Positions 59,151 to 64,000 of a stretch of DNA of 64,000 nucleotides are shown one piece after another. The first letter of the stretch is position 1, and the number at the start of each line of letters is the position of its first letter. This DNA comes from Anthoceros angustus (lineage: Eukaryota > Streptophyta > Anthocerotopsida > Anthocerotales > Anthocerotaceae). Where the stretch lies: NCBI GenBank assembly GCA_010909165.1, contig MU008162.1, positions 1,550,001 to 1,614,000 on the forward strand, written 5' to 3'. The notes beneath the pieces were generated by a model that saw only the letters and a list, made by a program, of their open reading frames with translations, did no database searches and was not told the origin of the DNA. The position numbers were made by a program, and so were the translations under genes.

Positions 59151-59854
59151 GTTATTCCCTTTACCTTATGATGTCATCAAGCGATACTATATACCTTTGT
59201 AGCGTTGCCAACACCTCCCTGCTACAAACAACGAGACTTAGACTTAGTCGCAGAGACCCTGACCAGGGTCCTGAAACTTACACAGACATGCTCGCTCCTA
59301 CCGAGGATCACTGCAAGAAAAGACCACCTGCACCCTTCCCGACAAAAATGTGATGACATGAAATGCCATGCATGCCGGATATGCTGGGCACGGACTTGGT
59401 CGGGAAGCCTGGTCTTTTTCTGTTTTTTGGGGCCTCAGCCGAGAGGTGCTGTCCACCTCCAGTCACAGTAGTTGTGCAAGTTCTGCGCACCTCTGGGCTG
59501 CAAATGCAACGCATACCCTGAGGTGGAAGAGGATTTGATGGTGGCGTCTGAGCTCTCTTGTTCATGACGTTGGTTGATCTCGTCTTCTTGCCAGATAATC
59601 CGACCTAGCGCTAGTCCATCGTCCACATACTCCCATCCCTCTTCAAGATGGTCCTCTTCTGCCAGCTCATCCCTTTCAAGCCAGAGCTTCCTCAGCCTGC
59701 TCCCGGGCCAAAGCTTCCGCTTCTTGCTGCTCCTCTGACTGTATCCTAGCTTGCTCTTCCGGATCAGCCAGCCGGGCCTCCTCTTCGTCACCTACATGGA
59801 ACGCTCTTTTGAATGGCTACGCACAACACAGTGCCAGCAAGCTTGCACTGGTGT
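59151..59854 (-). other. Unidentified acidic coding relic and spacer
   Basis: Minus strand 59790-59560 encodes, in two frames one base apart, EEEARLADPEEQARIQSEEQ, EALAREQAEEALA and then LERDELAEEDHLEEGWEYVD. It is a Glu-rich helix likely taken from a real protein, family unknown. The remainder (59151-59540) has no supported feature. Confidence 0.35.
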
Positions 59855-60064
59855 GCTTTCAAGAGATGGAAAAAACATGGGGTTGCGGCCAATGAGGCTA
59901 CCTTCACATCTGTCCTTGTGGTATGCAGCCACCAGGGGCTCACCAGAGGCTCACCAGTATATGAACAGCATGGGGGAAGACCATGGCATAAGCCCTACAG
60001 CCCAGCACTATAATTGTTTGGTGAATGTTCTTGGGCACTCAGGCCGACTACATGAGGCAGAATG
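59855..60064 (+). pseudogene. PPR protein fragment (copy 1)
   Basis: In split frames this reads HGVAANEATFTSVLVVCSHQ, then EDHGISPTAQHYNCLVNVLG and HSGRLHEAE. That is the pattern of the last L and S repeats of a PLS-class pentatricopeptide protein, the family of organelle RNA-editing factors. No E or DYW domain follows and nothing upstream extends it. Copy 2 has shorter homopolymers and keeps one open frame across the fragment. Confidence 0.7.
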
Positions 60065-60689
60065 ATCTTACAGACTTGGCTTTTCCAGACTAACATCATG
60101 TAAACTTTGGCAAACATGTAGGCCAATGCTCGTAAGTAGACCGATGTGGAAGAGCTGGATGGTTAAGAAAGACTGCAGGTGCTTGCAAGCTCCCTGCGTA
60201 TCCAGGCCCTTGAAAGGAGTGTACCCTGCTGTTCACCCCAACTTGCTGTTCACTCTTTCGTGGTGGGCGAGGGAAAGTGATGACACCTCCTCCAATCTAT
60301 CCAGAGTGAACTCGCAGGTGCACGGAGAGACGAAATCAGGGAACCAAAATGCCGTGTGTGATCAAACGGAGACAATAGCATTGGCGATGAAAGGTAGCAA
60401 GTCGAGGTCAGTCTGGAGACTTGCTGACCATGACCACTCGCTGTGGTCGCCTTTGATGCTGGTGGGATCGGAGCTGGAGGCAACTGCAGTCAGTGCATCA
60501 TACGCCGCAGCTCATGCCACTGAGGTGAGAGCAATTCCGGTCACAACGACAAGAGTGCATTTGTTGCTTTCTGCACTAGGTGGAGAATGCAGCTACAGAG
60601 CGGGTGGTCTTGCCCTATCGAAACCCCTAATCCTACACACCCACCGACGATGATGTGCCGAGCATGATGATGTGCGAGCGCAAGGCAAG

Positions 60690-60890
60690 TTCATGGCTGG
60701 AGGCAGAAGCAGCCAAGGTACGTTCATGGCATGGCTGGAGGCAGAAGCAGCCAAGTTACGTTCATGGCATGGCTGGAGACAAGAAGCAGCCAAGGTACGT
60801 TCATGGCATGGCTGGAGACAAGAAGCAGCCAAGGTACGTTCATGGCATGGCTGGAGGCGGAGGAGAGAGGCAGGAAAGGAAAGCCAAGGC
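60690..60890. repeat. 39-base tandem array (copy 1)
   Basis: Four units of 'ggctggag.ca.aagcagccaag.tacgttcatggcat'. A second array lies at 63107-63275 with one unit type exchanged, and a degenerate one at 55560-55680. Confidence 0.9.
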
Positions 60891-61637
60891 AAGTTCATGG
60901 CTGGATGCGGAGTAGGGAGAAGGAAAGGAAAGTAACGGAGAACGTGAGGGAGGCTCAAGGTGCGGGCAGGCAGCAACGGCAGCCCTGTTGCAGAGGGCAG
61001 CAGGAGAGGGATGTAAACGCACAAGAAAACTGACAAAGGTGACGAGTAGCGGCGCATGGAGCTAAAACCTTTAAGCTAGACTGCAGGACCCTATGAAACA
61101 AGAATGCCAACTCCTTGTCCTTTAACAGGGCGAGACAGTCACCTTTGAAGATACAAGGCATCTTCAAAGGTTGAAAAAATGAAAATTCTTCTCAGAAAAG
61201 GAGACCCGTTGGAGCTAAGCTGCAGGAGGACATGGTGCAAGGGCTGCTGGCTAACAACATGTTGTATGATGCTAACAGAGCAGCCTCACAAGCCCCAGGT
61301 CAGAGATGGTTGCAGAAGGCGGGGTGCCTGGCGTACCTGCAAGTTGCAGGTGTGTACGAGACTTCCTCAGATCTAGATATGAACGGCCGGGATGGGCAAC
61401 ATGCCGCCACACACCAGCTGTCAATGCACTTGTCCAGAGTCACCGTAAAACGGTCCTGTCAAGCATAACTGGCGGCATGTTCTTGCTGCTCTTCGCCCTG
61501 CTCACGGCTTCACCTAGTGCTGGCTTCTAAGAACTTGGGCGGTACAGCGTCCTTGGTGTACTGCGGATTCCATCTCTAGAAGAATAGTTCCTCCGTTCGT
61601 TCCAAGCTGTACCTCGGAGGAGAAGAAGAGGATGCTA

Positions 61638-62290
61638 CTATGGCTCCATGTCCTCGGCTTCATCATCATCATACCCAACAGAGCTCGATTCCTCCAGTCG
61701 CAGGTCGGCTAACAACTCTTCCAAAGGCACAGATGGAGCTTCGTCACCATCTGTCATGGACCCTGTCTCCGTTGGAGCCCGGTACGTCGGGTCTCTGTAG
61801 ATGGAGATTTTAGCTCTCAATTCTGGGTCCTCCTCGATGTCTTCTAAAAACTTTTCATAGTCTCCAGCAGTCCGGTCCTGGTCATGCCTGCCTGTCTCCT
61901 CTACTTCCATGGCCAGGGTCTTGAGCTTCCAGGGCCGAGGCTTGCCTCTCTTCTTCTGCCGTTTCTCCTCGTAGCTCTTCTTCACAAGCACAGCATCTGG
62001 CAGCTGGAGGCTTTTGTACTTGTCCAGCTCCAAATCGTTCGTGTTTGCTGTACAGGTCGTACCCCAAGGCGTAGTCTCCAGGGTTCAACAGATGGCCCAA
62101 ATGAGTCCTAACCGTGAAAATAGTATCATTCTTGCCAAAATCACTGCTGCGAGCAACCTGTGCCACCGCTAGGCAAAATTTCCCACTGCTCTCCACAGCC
62201 CCCCGCTCCTGATCAATGTCAAGGACGATGTACTCCACAAGCTGCTTGCTAGAAAGCAGTGCCCTGTAAGGTGCTTTCAAGAGATGGAAA
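61638..62290 (-). pseudogene. C-terminal fragment of NMD3 (60S export adaptor)
   Basis: The minus strand encodes APYRALLSSKQLVEYIVLDI, VARSSDFGKNDTIFTVRTHL, HLLNPGDYALGYDLY and then, one base out of frame, ELDKYKSLQLPDAVLVKKSY, KRQKKRGKPRPWKLKTLAME and VPLEELLADLRLEE. NMD3 escorts nascent 60S subunits out of the nucleus. The whole N-terminal zinc-binding half is missing: the fragment stops where the PPR fragment of unit 2 begins, near 62275. The break between the two parts is one extra A at about 62053 in 'agcaaacacg'. Intron phase cannot be judged; no introns interrupt it, so a retrocopy is possible. Confidence 0.75.
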
Positions 62291-62481
62291 AACATGGGGT
62301 TGCGGCCAATGAGGCTACCTTCACATCTGTCCTTGTGGTATGCAGCCACCAGGGGCTCACCAGAGGCTCACCAGTATATGAACAGCATGGGGAAGACCAT
62401 GGCATAAGCCCTACAGCCCAGCACTATAATTGTTTGGTGAATGTTCTTGGGCACTCAGGCCGACTACATGAGGCAGAATGA
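62275..62481 (+). pseudogene. PPR protein fragment (copy 2)
   Basis: Same fragment as 59855-60064, here in one frame of 65 codons from MEKHGVAANEATFTSVLVVC to GRLHEAE and a stop. About one and a half PPR motifs; too short to be a working protein. Confidence 0.7.
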
Positions 62482-63106
62482 TCTTACAGACTTGGCTTTT
62501 CCAGACTAACATCATGTAAACTTTGGCAAACATGTAGGCCAATGCTCGTAAGTAGACCGATGTGGAAGAGCTGGATGGTTAAGAAAGACTGCAGGTGCTT
62601 GCAAGCTCCCTGCGTATCCAGGCCCTTGAAAGGAGTGTACCCTGCTGTTCACCCAACTTGCTGTTCACTCTTTCGTGGTGGGCGAGGGAAAGTGATGACA
62701 CCTCCTCCAATCTATCCAGAGTGAACTCGCAGGTGCACGGAGAGACGAAATCAGGGAACCAAAATGCCGTGTGTGATCAAACGGAGACAATAGCATTGGC
62801 GATGAAAGGTAGCAAGTCGAGGTCAGTCTGGAGACTTGCTGACCATGACCACTCGCTGTGGTCGCCTTTGATGCTGGTGGGATCGGAGCTGGAGGCAACT
62901 GCAGTCAGTGCATCATACGCCGCAGCTCATGCCACTGAGGTGAGAGCAATTCCGGTCACAACGACAAGAGTGCATTTGTTGCTTTCTGCACTAGGTGGAG
63001 AATGCAGCTACAGAGCGGGTGGTCTTGCCCTATCGAAACCCCTAATCCTACACACCCACCGACGATGATGTGCCGAGCATGATGATGTGCGAGCGCAAGG
63101 CAAGTT

Positions 63107-63275
63107 CATGGCTGGAGGCAGAAGCAGCCAAGGTACGTTCATGGCATGGCTGGAGGCAGAAGCAGCCAAGTTACGTTCATGGCATGGCTGGAGGCAGAAG
63201 CAGCCAAGGTACGTTCATGGCATGGCTGGAGACAAGAAGCAGCCAAGGTACGTTCATGGCATGGCTGGAGGCGGA
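63107..63275. repeat. 39-base tandem array (copy 2)
   Basis: Four units as in copy 1, but the third unit reads 'ggctggaggcagaagcagcc' where copy 1 has 'ggctggagacaagaagcagc'. This indicates unit exchange since the duplication. Confidence 0.88.
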
Positions 63276-64000
63276 GGAGAGAGGCAGGAAAGGAAAGCCA
63301 AGGCAAGTTCATGGCTGGATGCGGAGTAGGGAGAAGGAAAGGAAAGTAACGGAGAACGTGAGGGAGGCTCAAGGTGCGGGCAGGCAGCAACGGCAGCCCT
63401 GTTGCAGAGGGCAGCAGGAGAGGGATGTAAACGCACAAGAAAACTGACAAAGGTGACGAGTAGCGGCGCATGGAGCTAAAACCTTTTAAGCTAGACTGCA
63501 GGACCCTATGAAACAAGAATGCCAACTCCTTGTCCTTTAACAGGGCGAGACAGTCACCTTTGAAGATACAAGGCATCTTCAAAGGTTGAAAAAAATGAAA
63601 ATTCTTCTCAGAAAAGGGAGACCCGTTGGAGCTAAGCTGCAGGAGGACATGGTGCAAGGGCTGCTGGCTAACAACATGTTGTATGATGCTAACAGAGCAG
63701 CCTCACAAGCCCCAGGTCAGAGATGGTTGCAGAAGGCGGGGTGCCTGGCGTACCTGCAAGTTGCAGGTGTGTACGAGACTTCCTCAGATCTAGATATGAA
63801 CGGCCGGGATGGGCAACATGCCGCCACACACCAGCTGTCAATGCACTTGTCCAGAGTCACCGTAAAACGGTCCTGTCAAGCATAACTGGCGGCATGTTCT
63901 TGCTGCTCTTCGCCCTGCTCACGGCTTCACCTAGTGCTGGCTTCTAAGAACTTGGGCGGTACAGCGTCCTTGGTGTACTGCGGATTCCATCTCTAGAAGA

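Larger units (their letters stand above)
59855..62270. repeat. Tandem duplication unit 1 (2.4 kb)
   Basis: From 'ctttcaagagatgg' onward the sequence recurs 2,416-2,418 bases downstream and continues to the window end. Differences I noticed are mostly one-base changes in homopolymers (for example at 59870, 59973, 60236, 61065 and 61200) plus one variant unit in a short array. The unit includes a PPR fragment, the 39-base array, an uncertain frame near 61160-61470 and an NMD3 fragment on the other strand. Confidence 0.93.
62271..64000. repeat. Tandem duplication unit 2 (runs off the window)
   Basis: Second copy of 59855-61584, cut by the window edge before the position of the NMD3 fragment. 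The intact frame near 63586-63885 (MKILLRKGRPVGAKLQEDMV then QGLLANNMLYDANRA) differs from unit 1 by one extra G, which shifts the frame there. No family is recognised for that frame. Confidence 0.93.

Noticed and set aside
60655-61057. Frames with SWHGWRQ-type repeats in the tandem units
   Set aside because: They follow the 39-base array in several frames on both strands and differ between copies, so there is no evidence of coding.

Overview
The window is nuclear DNA of a land plant. Every complete multi-exon gene can be spliced with GT-AG introns of roughly 70-160 bases, apart from one GC-AG case. The gene set is plant: Mg-chelatase H subunit, WAT1-type transporter, TPD1-like secreted protein, PLS-type PPR debris and plastid ATP sulfurylase. 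A kinesin-9 gene (27609-31651) points to a plant with flagellated sperm (bryophyte, lycophyte or fern) rather than a flowering plant or conifer. Short introns and close gene spacing suggest a compact genome such as a hornwort or lycophyte; I cannot name the species.

Layout. 1-5459: no intact gene; diverged tandem and inverted repeats, a relic RING-finger 5' end (about 395-545) and an unidentified broken reading frame (2507-3178). 5460-24213: CHLH (+), a secreted beta-helix protein (-), an F-box pseudogene (+), a MATE transporter (-), mevalonate kinase (+), ribosomal protein eL27 (-) and a two-domain TPD1-like protein (-). 24214-38723: a hypothetical gene, kinesin-9 (+), an organelle-type small heat-shock protein (+), acetoacetyl-CoA thiolase (-) and a nuclear WD40 protein (-). 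38896-45394: a rearranged stretch holding a broken G-alpha gene, a dead partial ATP sulfurylase, a duplicated piece of the WAT1 5' region, a small RING gene and the intact WAT1 gene. 45395-53980: AT-rich and repeat-rich, with two RING-H2 genes carrying aspartate-rich repeats and a hydrophobic tail, long (TA)n and GTGCGGT arrays, the 5' half of a non-LTR retrotransposon and a satellite-like array. 53981-64000: a DUF89 phosphatase (-), intact ATP sulfurylase (+), a second broken G-alpha, an SDR fragment, then a 2.4-kb tandem duplication carrying PPR and NMD3 fragments.

How the genes relate. Mevalonate kinase and acetoacetyl-CoA thiolase both belong to the cytosolic mevalonate pathway and lie about 12 kb apart. 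The other intact genes look like unrelated housekeeping neighbours. The dominant local process is segmental duplication followed by decay: the ATP sulfurylase-G-alpha pair exists as an inverted pair of blocks about 15 kb apart, WAT1 and WD40 gene pieces are copied nearby, and the RING family has shed promoter and 5' fragments at several sites. CHLH, MATE, DUF89 and HSP20 are single-exon genes.

Caveat. The two copies of the 2.4-kb tandem unit differ largely in homopolymer length and in one short array, so some isolated one-base frameshifts in this window could be sequencing or assembly errors. Exon borders were worked out by hand; where the exon sum is stated as a whole number of codons I checked the phases.
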